Assembly (NCBI GenBank): GCA_021323355.1 | Contig: JAJONK010000288.1 | Span: 1-7,437, forward strand | Source of the DNA: Deltaproteobacteria bacterium | GTDB taxonomy: Bacteria; Desulfobacterota; Binatia; UBA9968 | Length of the DNA: 7,437 bases | Reading direction: 5' to 3' | Part shown: positions 1-5,296 of the stretch, piece after piece | How the letters are laid out: every line of letters begins with the position of its first letter | Numbering within the stretch: position 1 is the stretch's first letter | Notes under the pieces: generated by a model | The model's input: only the letters and a program-made list of their open reading frames with translations | What the model was told of the DNA's origin: nothing | The model's database searches: none | Made by a program: the position numbers and the translations under genes

Positions 1-224
1 TTGCCGGCGTTGAGATAAGCGAAACGAAGACTGCCTTCGCGGTGCGCATGGCCCTTGGCAAAGGGCGGCTCGGAGCGGGCCGAGTCGCCTTGCGGGGGTT
101 CGATTTTGATGACGTCCATGCCCATATCGCCGAGCAATTTACCGCATAGCGCGCCCATGGAAGATGTCAGATCCAGCACTCGAAATCCCGGCAGTAGCGC
201 CGCTGACGTAGTCGTATTACTCAT
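1..224 (-). CDS. CaiB/BaiF (family III) CoA-transferase, N-terminal part, cut by the window edge
   Basis: Seventy-four codons of a family III CoA-transferase, which moves CoA between acyl-CoA donors and carboxylic acids in the cytoplasm. The visible residues follow the family's N-terminal pattern: PGFRVLDLTSSMGALCGKLL, then GDMGMDVIKIEPPQGD (residues about 34-49), where the LGADVIKVEPP-like stretch helps form the CoA site, then SLRFAYLNAG near the edge. The catalytic aspartate comes later in this family and is outside the window. The start is the ATG at 222-224. It is the only in-frame start after the stop at 246-248, although no strong ribosome-binding site precedes it. It lies about 150 bp downstream of the acyl-CoA dehydrogenase, separated by a palindromic element, and probably belongs to the same CoA-ester pathway. 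Substrate cannot be told. Family call is confident. Confidence 0.9.
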   Translation of the reverse strand, partial: MSNTTTSAALLPGFRVLDLTSSMGALCGKLLGDMGMDVIKIEPPQGDSARSEPPFAKGHAHREGSLRFAYLNAG

Positions 225-248
225 CGATAATCTCTGAAATTTTCCCTA

Positions 249-370
249 CAGACTGCTCAAAAGATCTCAAATGCGAGGCGCGCTAAGTCGGTGAGCGGAG
301 ACGTACATTTCAGTACGTTGGAGCGAGTCGATCGAGGGTAACGAAGCATATGAGCCTTTTCAGCAATCTG
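249..370. repeat. 122-bp imperfect palindromic element, REP/MITE-like
   Basis: The ends are near-perfect inverted repeats: CAGACTGCTCAAAAG (249-263) against the complement of 356-370, 13 of 15 bases matching. Inside, CTCAAATGC (266-274) pairs with 346-354 (8 of 9). A perfect 6-bp hairpin, ACGTAC (301-306) with GTACGT (313-318), sits at the centre. Terminal arms and central hairpin share one midpoint, 309.5, so the block is a single symmetrical unit. Its right edge abuts the TGA stop (371-373) of the acyl-CoA dehydrogenase. From memory, similar 110-120 bp elements are scattered in intergenic DNA of uncultivated deltaproteobacterial-type genomes. With one copy here, dispersal is inference. Transcribed, it would fold into a long hairpin that could end or stabilise the upstream mRNA. 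Confidence 0.7.
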
Positions 371-1534
371 TCAGGATTTGTGATTCTTGATGATGTGCTG
401 GGCCAAACGCCAACGCAAAACTTCCGGAGTTCCTTCGGTAATGCGGATACTGCGAACCTGGCGATACCACCACTCGAGCGGCAGATCCCGCATCAGCCCT
501 AATCCGCCATGCACTTGAATCGATCGGTCGACCACCCGGCTGGCCATTTCGGCGCACATGATTTTGGTCATGTAAGATAATTGCCGGACATCCTCGCCGC
601 GGTCATGACGCCAGGCACACTCATAGACCATCAGCCGACAAGCGTGCAGCTCCATCGCCGAATCCGCAATCATAAACTGAATCGCCTGCCGGTCAGCCAG
701 CGGGCGGCCGAAAGTGGTGCGCACCTTGGAATATTCGATCATCATATCCAGCGCGCGGCTGGCGATGCCGACTGGACGTGCGCCGTGGCCGCGAATGCGT
801 CCCTCTTGTATCCAGCCCTGGGCGATCGCAAAGCCCTGGCCCTCGCCGCCGATGATGTTCGCCGCCGGCACGCGCACATCTTCGAAGAGAATCTGTCCGG
901 GCGTGTCGCCCATCATCGTTGGCCACAGGCGCTCCAACGTGACGCCTGGCGCCTTCATATCGACGATGAAACAGGTTACGCCGCCACGCGCGCCTTTTTC
1001 CGGATCGGTCACAGCGATCACCTGAGCGTAATCCGCCGACTTGGCGCCGGTGATGAAACGTTTTGTGCCATTGATAATGTAGTGATCGCCATTCTTGACG
1101 GCGCGGGTTTTCATGCCTGCCGGATCGCTACCGGCGTCGGGTTCGGTTTGCGCGAAGCAAACGCGCTTCTCGCCGTGTATCACCGGGTAAAGAAAACGTT
1201 CCTTTTGTTCCTCGTTACAATGAAACAGCACCGGCCGGACTTCCGGGCCAAAGATCGGCGCATAGCGAAACGGAATCGCAACCGTGCGCGCGACCTCTTC
1301 CATGATGACGCAACGGCTCATCAGATCGAGGCCCGCGCCGCCGTACTCAGGCGGCACGTCCAATAGCCAAAGACCGATAGCCTTCGCTTTCTCCTGGAGC
1401 GGTTTGATGTATTGTTCCGGCATGTCCTCGCCCTCAGGCCGGCACTCGCGCTCCAACGGAATCAGCTCTCTGTCGACGAATTTGCGAACGGTCTCTTTTA
1501 AGAGCTGCAACTCTTCGGGTAAATTGAAGTCCAC
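371..1534 (-). CDS. Acyl-CoA dehydrogenase, FAD-dependent
   Basis: A full-length 387-residue acyl-CoA dehydrogenase, expected to introduce a 2,3 double bond into an acyl-CoA and pass electrons to electron-transferring flavoprotein. It opens with MDFNLPEELQLLKETVRKFV, the usual helical start. Signature 1 is CFAQTEPDAGSDPAG (about 126-140). RTTFGRPLADRQAIQFMIAD (about 272-291) is the FAD-contacting region of the C-terminal helical domain. Signature 2 is QVHGGLGLMRDLPLEWWYRQ (about 340-359), and ITEGTPEVLR contains the EGT glutamate (E367) at the catalytic-base position of medium- and short-chain enzymes. Start codon is GTG (1532-1534), supported by GGAG 5 nt upstream (1540-1543). A 14-bp hairpin lies 24 nt upstream. 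It follows the crotonase and binding-protein genes on the same strand. Substrate chain length is not deducible. Confidence 0.95.
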   Translation of the reverse strand: MDFNLPEELQLLKETVRKFVDRELIPLERECRPEGEDMPEQYIKPLQEKAKAIGLWLLDVPPEYGGAGLDLMSRCVIMEEVARTVAIPFRYAPIFGPEVRPVLFHCNEEQKERFLYPVIHGEKRVCFAQTEPDAGSDPAGMKTRAVKNGDHYIINGTKRFITGAKSADYAQVIAVTDPEKGARGGVTCFIVDMKAPGVTLERLWPTMMGDTPGQILFEDVRVPAANIIGGEGQGFAIAQGWIQEGRIRGHGARPVGIASRALDMMIEYSKVRTTFGRPLADRQAIQFMIADSAMELHACRLMVYECAWRHDRGEDVRQLSYMTKIMCAEMASRVVDRSIQVHGGLGLMRDLPLEWWYRQVRSIRITEGTPEVLRWRLAQHIIKNHKS

Positions 1535-1558
1535 CTTGGCTCCGTGTCACTTCTTTCG

Positions 1559-1595
1559 GGATTTGGACGGGGCTTAGCCAACCCCGTCCAAATCC
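1559..1595. repeat. Perfect 14-bp hairpin between crotonase and acyl-CoA dehydrogenase
   Basis: GGATTTGGACGGGG (1559-1572) is exactly complementary to CCCCGTCCAAATCC (1582-1595), with a 9-nt loop. It sits between the crotonase end and the dehydrogenase start. Neither strand shows a T-tract after the stem, so it is not a typical intrinsic terminator. It could be an mRNA-processing or stabilising hairpin, an attenuator, or a REP-like unit. Confidence 0.75.
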
Positions 1596-1626
1596 GATTA
1601 CTTCAGACCTATTTGAAAATTCGAAC

Positions 1627-1695
1627 CTACTTGGCCTCGCGGTTGTAAGCGCCCAGCCCCGGCCGATAGGTCTTCTCATCCAGGAACTGTTTCAT
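1627..1695 (-). pseudogene. Out-of-frame C-terminal tail of the crotonase gene
   Basis: In the frame shifted from the crotonase ORF, the minus strand reads MKQFLDEKTYRPGLGAYN followed by REAK and a TAG stop at 1627-1629. This resembles the C-terminus of hydroxycinnamoyl-CoA hydratase-lyases, recalled as ending GMKQFLDDKSIKPGLQAYKR. The intact reading with no stops implies the frame was lost recently, or lost in assembly. Roughly 15 residues that normally lie between the AK of EEYMSAK and MKQF are missing, so a deletion of about 45 bp that is not a multiple of three is the simplest explanation. Confidence 0.75.
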
Positions 1696-2419
1696 CAGTG
1701 CCTTTGGCACTCATATATTCTTCTGCCTGGTTGTAGTCCATGGTCCGGCAGTACTTGAAAACTTCCTTGGCGGCTCTGAGCACCTGGGGATTTTTTTCCA
1801 TCAGCTTTTTGGCAAGCTTGACAGTCTCGTCGCGCAGTTGTTCCTTCGGCACGGCGTAATTGATCAGCTTCAATTCCGCAGCTTTTTTTCCGTCAAACGG
1901 ATCGCCCGTCATGATGTACCACATCGCATCTCGGTAGCACATGGCGTCGGCTAGCACTCGGCTCACCAGCCCGCCGGGGAAAATCCCCCAGTTGATTTCG
2001 CTTAGTCCAAAGATCGCATCCTCGGCGGCAATCGCGAAATCACAGGCGATCAATGGCGTAAACGCGCCGCCGAAACAAAAGCCGTTGACCATCGCAATGG
2101 TGGGTTTCGGAAAGGTAAATAGCCGGCGCCAGCGCCACTCCTGAGAGGCCCAGCTGGCTTTTCGCCTTTCCACCGGGTCGGTATCGGTGCCCCTGAAATA
2201 TTCGCGCAGGTCCTGACCGGCGCACCAGCTCGGACCAGCGCCGGTGATGACGACGACTTTGCTGTCTTTGTCGACTTCCAGTTCGGTAAGCGCCTCGAGC
2301 ATGTCGTAGTGCAGCTGGGGATTCATCGCATTGCGCTTCTCGGGACGATTAAGAATGACCCAGGCAATGCCCTGGTCCTTTTCAACTTTGACGGTTTTGA
2401 AATCCTTTACTTCTGCCAT
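1676..2419 (-). CDS. Crotonase-family enoyl-CoA hydratase, hydroxycinnamoyl-CoA hydratase-lyase-like, C-terminus frameshifted
   Basis: A 247-residue crotonase, closest by eye to p-hydroxycinnamoyl-CoA hydratase-lyase (feruloyl-CoA to vanillin type). Shared stretches include VILNRPEKRNAM, GQDLREYFRG, KPTIAMVNGFCFGGAFTPL, FGLSEINWGIFPGG and WYIMTGDPFDGKKAAE. Oxyanion-hole and CoA regions are intact, and E141 in LSEINWG matches the catalytic glutamate (E143 in the Pseudomonas enzyme, from memory). Two lyase-linked positions differ: T121 for Ser123 and S237 for Tyr239, while Y74 (Tyr75) is kept. True lyase activity is therefore uncertain, and a plain hydratase is possible. Start is the ATG at 2417-2419, with AAGGAGG at 2428-2434 eight bases upstream; a longer in-frame opening to 2488 lacks support. 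The ORF ends after EEYMSAKGTDETVPG, about 30-35 residues early, and the expected tail lies in another frame. Function may be lost. Confidence 0.88.
   Translation of the reverse strand: MAEVKDFKTVKVEKDQGIAWVILNRPEKRNAMNPQLHYDMLEALTELEVDKDSKVVVITGAGPSWCAGQDLREYFRGTDTDPVERRKASWASQEWRWRRLFTFPKPTIAMVNGFCFGGAFTPLIACDFAIAAEDAIFGLSEINWGIFPGGLVSRVLADAMCYRDAMWYIMTGDPFDGKKAAELKLINYAVPKEQLRDETVKLAKKLMEKNPQVLRAAKEVFKYCRTMDYNQAEEYMSAKGTDETVPG
1697..1711. repeat. Perfect 6-bp palindrome with 3-nt loop at the crotonase frameshift
   Basis: AGTGCC (1697-1702), TTT, GGCACT (1706-1711) lie exactly where the crotonase alignment loses about 15 residues and its frame. Small perfect palindromes at an indel are typical of template-switch events, or can provoke polymerase deletions. 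The coincidence in place is seen; the mechanism is inference. Confidence 0.6.
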
Positions 2420-2427
2420 TGTTCTTT

Positions 2428-2434
2428 CCTCCTT
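2428..2434 (-). promoter_or_regulatory. Strong ribosome-binding site fixing the crotonase start
   Basis: AAGGAGG on the minus strand, 8 nt before the ATG at 2417-2419. It selects this start over the in-frame extension to 2488, whose extra residues (MERKTASPEQHKRSTREHKE...) look unlike a crotonase and run across this site. Confidence 0.85.
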
Positions 2435-2498
2435 ATGTTCTCTCGTTGATCTTTTGTGTTGTTCAGGTGACGCTGTTTTCCGCTCCATATCAAGTAGC

Positions 2499-2597
2499 CT
2501 AACGTTGGTAAAGTGTTTTTACGAAGCCGCTCGCCTCGATCTCGCGCAGCAGGCTATCATCGACAAACATTTTAGGGTCCGCGCCTTTGGCTTTCGG
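2499..2597 (-). pseudogene. Out-of-frame original C-terminus of the binding protein
   Basis: If one copy of the 31-bp duplication is removed, the binding-protein frame continues through this stretch as PKAKGADPKMFVDDSLLREI, then EASGFVKTLYQR and a TAG stop at 2499-2501. SLLREIEASGFVKTLY is the kind of ending usual in NMT1/THI5-like binding proteins of these bacteria. The repaired protein is 331 residues. The tail has no internal stop, so the duplication is recent or artefactual. Confidence 0.8.
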
Positions 2598-3525
2598 ATT
2601 GTCCTTTTCGATGAAGCCGAGCACCGTTATTGTCCTTTTCGATGAAGCCGAGCACCGTTTCCACGCCGCGCAATGACGGATATGGCACAGACTCGTAGTA
2701 TTTCGCGATTAACAGATCTATGGAGCGTTCCAGGTTTTTTTCCTGCTCGGGACCGATGCGAAGTTTCTTCTTGACGATGTCCAAACTCTCCTGCTTGTTA
2801 TGCTTGACGAACGCAATTCCTTCGACGTAACCCTTGAGAAATCGCACCACTTTGTCGCGATTGTTCTTGATGTATTGGCGCGTTGTCGCGACCATCGTGT
2901 GCAGGTAGTAAATATCCGTATCCGCCATGTCGAGCAACACTCTATAGCCGCGATCTTCGGCGACGAACATCGAAGGAATCGTCACCACGGCTCCTTCGAT
3001 ACCTCCCTTGTCGAGGCTCGCCAGCATACTCGGCGAGGAACCGAGTTGAAGGACCTGGACATCATTCACGCTCATCTTCCAACGCTGCAGCATCATGAGC
3101 AGAACCGAATGGGAAACCGCGCCGATGCGAGTGACGCCAACCCGCTTTCCCTTCAGCTCCGCGGGCGTCATTATGTCCGGCTTGGTAATAAGCCGTTGCA
3201 GTCCTTTGTTGACAACACTGGCGACCATGACCGTATCGCCGCCGCGCAACGAAGCTGCGACCAAGACATCGCCGGCTGAATTCACCATCTGCACGTCGTT
3301 GGCGATGAGCGCACTGATGCCGGCGGTCCCACCCTGGCCGGTGACGATCACTTCAGGATCGATGCCATGTTTGCGAAAGAGTCCTTTTGTTTCAGCCACC
3401 CACACAGCGGTGTGCAAACCGCTCACCGAGCTCAACCCCATTCTAACTTTGTCCTGCGCCATGGCACGCCAACCGATGCAAAGAAAAAAAACAGTTATGG
3501 CGCATACGGATGTTTTTCGATTCAT
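2572..3525 (-). CDS. NMT1/THI5-like ABC-transporter substrate-binding protein, C-terminus frameshifted by a tandem duplication
   Basis: A 317-residue periplasmic binding protein of the SsuA/TauA/THI5-like type. Residues 1-23 form a signal peptide with a hydrophobic core (AITVFFLCIG) and an AMA-Q cleavage site. The mature part starts with KVRMGLSSVSGLHTAVWVAE and then KGLFRKHGIDPEVI, a family hallmark. TPAELKGKRVGVTRIGAVSH (about 120-139) starts lobe two. Start is the ATG at 3523-3525 with GGAGG at 3535-3539, 9 nt upstream. After N299 an exact 31-bp tandem repeat shifts the frame, replacing 32 native residues with NGARLHRKGQSESQRRGP. Most ligand-contacting regions precede the shift, so binding may survive, but the final helix is lost. 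No permease or ATPase gene lies in the window. Ligand unknown; the CoA-ester genes downstream suggest a carboxylic or aromatic acid. Confidence 0.9.
   Translation of the reverse strand: MNRKTSVCAITVFFLCIGWRAMAQDKVRMGLSSVSGLHTAVWVAETKGLFRKHGIDPEVIVTGQGGTAGISALIANDVQMVNSAGDVLVAASLRGGDTVMVASVVNKGLQRLITKPDIMTPAELKGKRVGVTRIGAVSHSVLLMMLQRWKMSVNDVQVLQLGSSPSMLASLDKGGIEGAVVTIPSMFVAEDRGYRVLLDMADTDIYYLHTMVATTRQYIKNNRDKVVRFLKGYVEGIAFVKHNKQESLDIVKKKLRIGPEQEKNLERSIDLLIAKYYESVPYPSLRGVETVLGFIEKDNNGARLHRKGQSESQRRGP
2598..2659. repeat. Exact 31-bp tandem duplication inside the binding-protein gene
   Basis: Two identical, directly adjacent 31-bp copies at 2598-2628 and 2629-2659. Each contains TGTCCTTTTCGATGAAGCCG. 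Thirty-one is not a multiple of three, so the second copy shifts the reading frame. Removing one copy restores a canonical 331-residue protein. Confidence 0.97.
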
Positions 3526-3541
3526 CGCTACGGTCCTCCGT

Positions 3542-3707
3542 TTAGCTCTTGCCCAGTTTCGCGAGTGCCTGATGCCGATAAGCAGGGTCGATATACTTCG
3601 GGGTTATAGTGTGTCCACCGTCGCATTGGCTATGCTATATAGATGAAATCGGCGGTCTCTTGAATATAAGCCGCGAGCTGCTCCGTCGCTCCCGGGCCCG
3701 TTATCAT
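3542..3707 (-). pseudogene. Possible broken small gene between the conserved protein and the binding protein
   Basis: An ATG (3705-3707) overlaps the TGA stop of the upstream gene as ATGA, the usual sign of translational coupling. It opens MITGPGATEQLAAYIQETAD, then FIYIA and a TAG at 3630-3632. In another frame, after a stretch reading NATVDTL, comes PKYIDPAYRHQALAKLGKS with a TAA at 3542-3544, which looks like a protein C-terminus. The binding-protein ribosome site follows directly. The pieces read like the beginning and end of one gene separated by frameshifts or a deletion. No family is recognised. Alternatives are a genuine 25-residue peptide or chance. Confidence 0.4.
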
Positions 3708-4771
3708 CGAATCGGTTTAATTACCGATAAAGTATTCCGGCCGGTCCACATCGGCAGGAAGACGGAATGGCGGTGCTTGCCGCCGAGCACCACGATCATA
3801 ATATCTTCGGCTTTGGTCGACAGGTGAACGACCCCGTCCGGCGTGACGTTTGGCGATTCGCGCAGCAGCTCATCATCACTTTTATGTGCCTTGCGCCGTG
3901 CGGGAACTTCAGTAAATTTCAACGACGCATGCTCCCAGAGATAATCCTTAACTTGCTTCTTGGTGATGCCGTCCCGAGCCATGATCTCCGCGTCTTCGAT
4001 GCCGAGGCCGATGAGCGGCGTTCCGCCTCCGAAGCTGCCGACATCGAGATGGCTCACGCCATGGTGCATCTTTAGGACTTCGGCCAATGAGGAGAGCGCC
4101 TGCTCGCCGCGATTGCCGGCAGTGTGAATCGGCAGGAAACCATTGATGCCGAAAACGGTCACGGTGCTGTCATCAGGCTTGAACCCCATTTCCACGTGAT
4201 ACGGCTCCCAGGGGCTTTTCTCCTGATTTTCACCGAAGCACATGGTGTACTTACCCGGCCAACCGAAGGTCGAGCGATCGGTGTCGCCGGGATAACCTCC
4301 GCCGACCGTGATGAGTATCAAGCGAATCGCGCGGCCGATGGTCGCGTTCGCTCGAAAACCAGGGCCGAACACGCCGGAGTCGCAATTGACGTTAAGCGTG
4401 GTCCTGATCGGACCGTTGAGAAGCAGCGCCGGACCTACGTACCCGGTGGTTGCCTGTACGCCGTAGAGGTTGAACCGAGGCTCGCAGATTGCTTCGACAG
4501 CGGCAATAATCACCGGCAAGTATTCCGGCAGGCATCCGGCCATAACGGCGTTGATGGCCAGCTTTTCTATGCTTGCCGGCGCCCACTTTGGTGGGATGAG
4601 GCCGACCACTTCCTGCGGATCACGGCCGGCGCCCTCGAGCATTCTCGTCACCCGCTCCGGTGTTGGCGGTACGATCGGTAAACCATCGCTCAGCTTTTCA
4701 CGGCAGAACCAATCGTTGGCCGCTTCCCAACTGTCTTCGACTTCAATGACGGGTGAGGTGAAATTGATCAT
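3704..4771 (-). CDS. Conserved protein of unknown function, UGSC-selenoprotein neighbour type
   Basis: A 355-residue soluble protein with no signal peptide or membrane segment. Stretches that look conserved are REKLSDGLPIVPPTPERV (24-41), KLAINAVMAGCLPEYLPVII (70-89), NLYGVQATTGYVGPALLLNG (101-120), FGPGFRANATIGRAIRLILI (135-154), WPGKYTMCFGENQEKSPWEP (171-190), and a C-terminal EDIMIVVLGGKHRHSVFLP (322-340). Cysteines lie at 23, 80, 96, 130 and 178; none forms CxxC. From memory, proteins with this DGLPxVPPTPERV pattern are common in uncultivated bacteria and often sit by, or fused to, UGSC proteins. No reaction is known to me. Start is the ATG at 4769-4771, with GGAG 8 nt upstream; the in-frame extension to 4978 runs across the DUF559 gene in a different frame and is not real. 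Its stop overlaps the next ATG. Likely partner of the selenoprotein. Confidence 0.85.
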   Translation of the reverse strand: MINFTSPVIEVEDSWEAANDWFCREKLSDGLPIVPPTPERVTRMLEGAGRDPQEVVGLIPPKWAPASIEKLAINAVMAGCLPEYLPVIIAAVEAICEPRFNLYGVQATTGYVGPALLLNGPIRTTLNVNCDSGVFGPGFRANATIGRAIRLILITVGGGYPGDTDRSTFGWPGKYTMCFGENQEKSPWEPYHVEMGFKPDDSTVTVFGINGFLPIHTAGNRGEQALSSLAEVLKMHHGVSHLDVGSFGGGTPLIGLGIEDAEIMARDGITKKQVKDYLWEHASLKFTEVPARRKAHKSDDELLRESPNVTPDGVVHLSTKAEDIMIVVLGGKHRHSVFLPMWTGRNTLSVIKPIR

Positions 4772-4797
4772 GAGCAGAACTCCAACTGAATATGTGC

Positions 4798-5208
4798 TTA
4801 CCGAATATGCAATCGGAATTTTTTTGACCGCATCTTCGTCCTTCCCCCTTGCGGGGAAGGATTGAGGTAGGGGGTGCTTTGTAGGCTTTTCACAATCATC
4901 TCCATTACTCCGTCGATGTTCTTGAGCACATCGTTGTTCCAAAATCTCAGAACGGTAAAACCTTGAGCGTGCAGCCAAGCGTCACGTTCAGCATCATGAT
5001 TCACTTCTTGAGCGTGCTGTCCGCCGTCCAATTCTATGATGAGTCTCTTTTGCAGACACACGAAATCGACGATGTAATTCCCCAGCGGCTGTTGGCGCCG
5101 AAATTTATAACCATCCACTTGCCAGAAACGAAGCCTCCGCCATAGTAACCGCTCGACATCGGTTAGGTTGCGCCGCAATTGGCGCGCTCTCGAGCATGTT
5201 GGGTTCAT
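4798..5208 (-). CDS. DUF559 endonuclease-like protein (PD-(D/E)XK / Vsr-like fold)
   Basis: A 136-residue protein of the DUF559 family, related to very-short-patch-repair and other PD-(D/E)XK nucleases. LRRNLTDVERLLWRRLR (11-27) is the family's N-terminal helix, GYKFRRQQPLGNYIVDFVC (33-51) supplies D48, and LIIELDGGQH (56-65) supplies E59, D61 and H65 of the presumed metal site; FTVLRFWNNDVL (84-95) is the last core strand. Function is mostly unproven for these small stand-alone proteins. The gene lies between two inverted hairpin repeats: its ATG (5206-5208) is at the edge of one, and its tail YLNPSPQGGRTK is encoded by the other, after which the reading frame continues to a TAA at 4798-4800. 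It separates the selenoprotein from the conserved protein gene and looks like an inserted cassette. Confidence 0.85.
   Translation of the reverse strand: MNPTCSRARQLRRNLTDVERLLWRRLRFWQVDGYKFRRQQPLGNYIVDFVCLQKRLIIELDGGQHAQEVNHDAERDAWLHAQGFTVLRFWNNDVLKNIDGVMEMIVKSLQSTPYLNPSPQGGRTKMRSKKFRLHIR
4839..4876 (+). repeat. Left hairpin repeat of the DUF559 cassette
   Basis: TCCTTCCCC (4839-4847) pairs with GGGGAAGGA (4853-4861) around a 5-nt loop, followed by TTGAGGTAGGGGGT. The same unit occurs inverted at 5208-5246. It encodes the NPSPQGGRTK tail of the DUF559 protein. Confidence 0.8.
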
Positions 5209-5246
5209 ACCCCCTATCCTTGCCTTTCCCCGCAGGGGGGAAAGGA
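5208..5246 (-). repeat. Right hairpin repeat of the DUF559 cassette
   Basis: CCTTTCCCC (5223-5231) pairs with GGGGAAAGG (5237-5245) around a 5-nt loop. On the minus strand the unit continues into ATAGGGGGT just before the DUF559 ATG, so it may also serve as that gene's ribosome-binding region. Inverted relative to 4839-4876. Confidence 0.8.
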
Positions 5247-5296
5247 ATCGCTCAAAACAGTTGGTTGTTCAAAATTCTCGGCACGACCTCGATAAC

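Larger units (their letters stand above)
4839..5246 (-). mobile_element. Putative DUF559 cassette bounded by inverted hairpin repeats
   Basis: About 408 bp holding one DUF559 gene with a related 38-39 bp hairpin repeat at each end in opposite orientation (4839-4876 and 5208-5246). Both ends share TGCGGGGAA and TAGGGGGT plus a C-run stem. From memory, DUF559 genes in many bacteria sit among this kind of TCCTTCTCCC/GGGAGAAGGA repeat. No transposase and no clear target duplication are seen (outer flanks end in CATCTTCG and begin ATCGCTCA), so mobility is inference. Confidence 0.55.

Noticed and set aside
581..1366. Long plus-strand opening of 261 codons opposite the acyl-CoA dehydrogenase.
   Set aside because: It is antisense to a clearly conserved gene; its peptide is rich in His, Arg and Ala with no family pattern, as expected of a mirror frame in a GC-rich gene.
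1559..1595. Intrinsic terminator.
   Set aside because: The stem is strong, but neither strand has a T-rich tail after it.
2598..2659. CRISPR-like direct repeat.
   Set aside because: Only two copies, directly adjacent with no spacer, inside a coding gene.
4124..4681. Plus-strand opening of 185 codons opposite the 355-residue conserved protein.
   Set aside because: Antisense shadow; no ribosome site and no recognisable motif.
4772..4978. 69-codon N-terminal extension of the 355-residue protein.
   Set aside because: It overlaps the DUF559 gene in another frame, crosses the cassette repeat, and the internal ATG has its own GGAG site.
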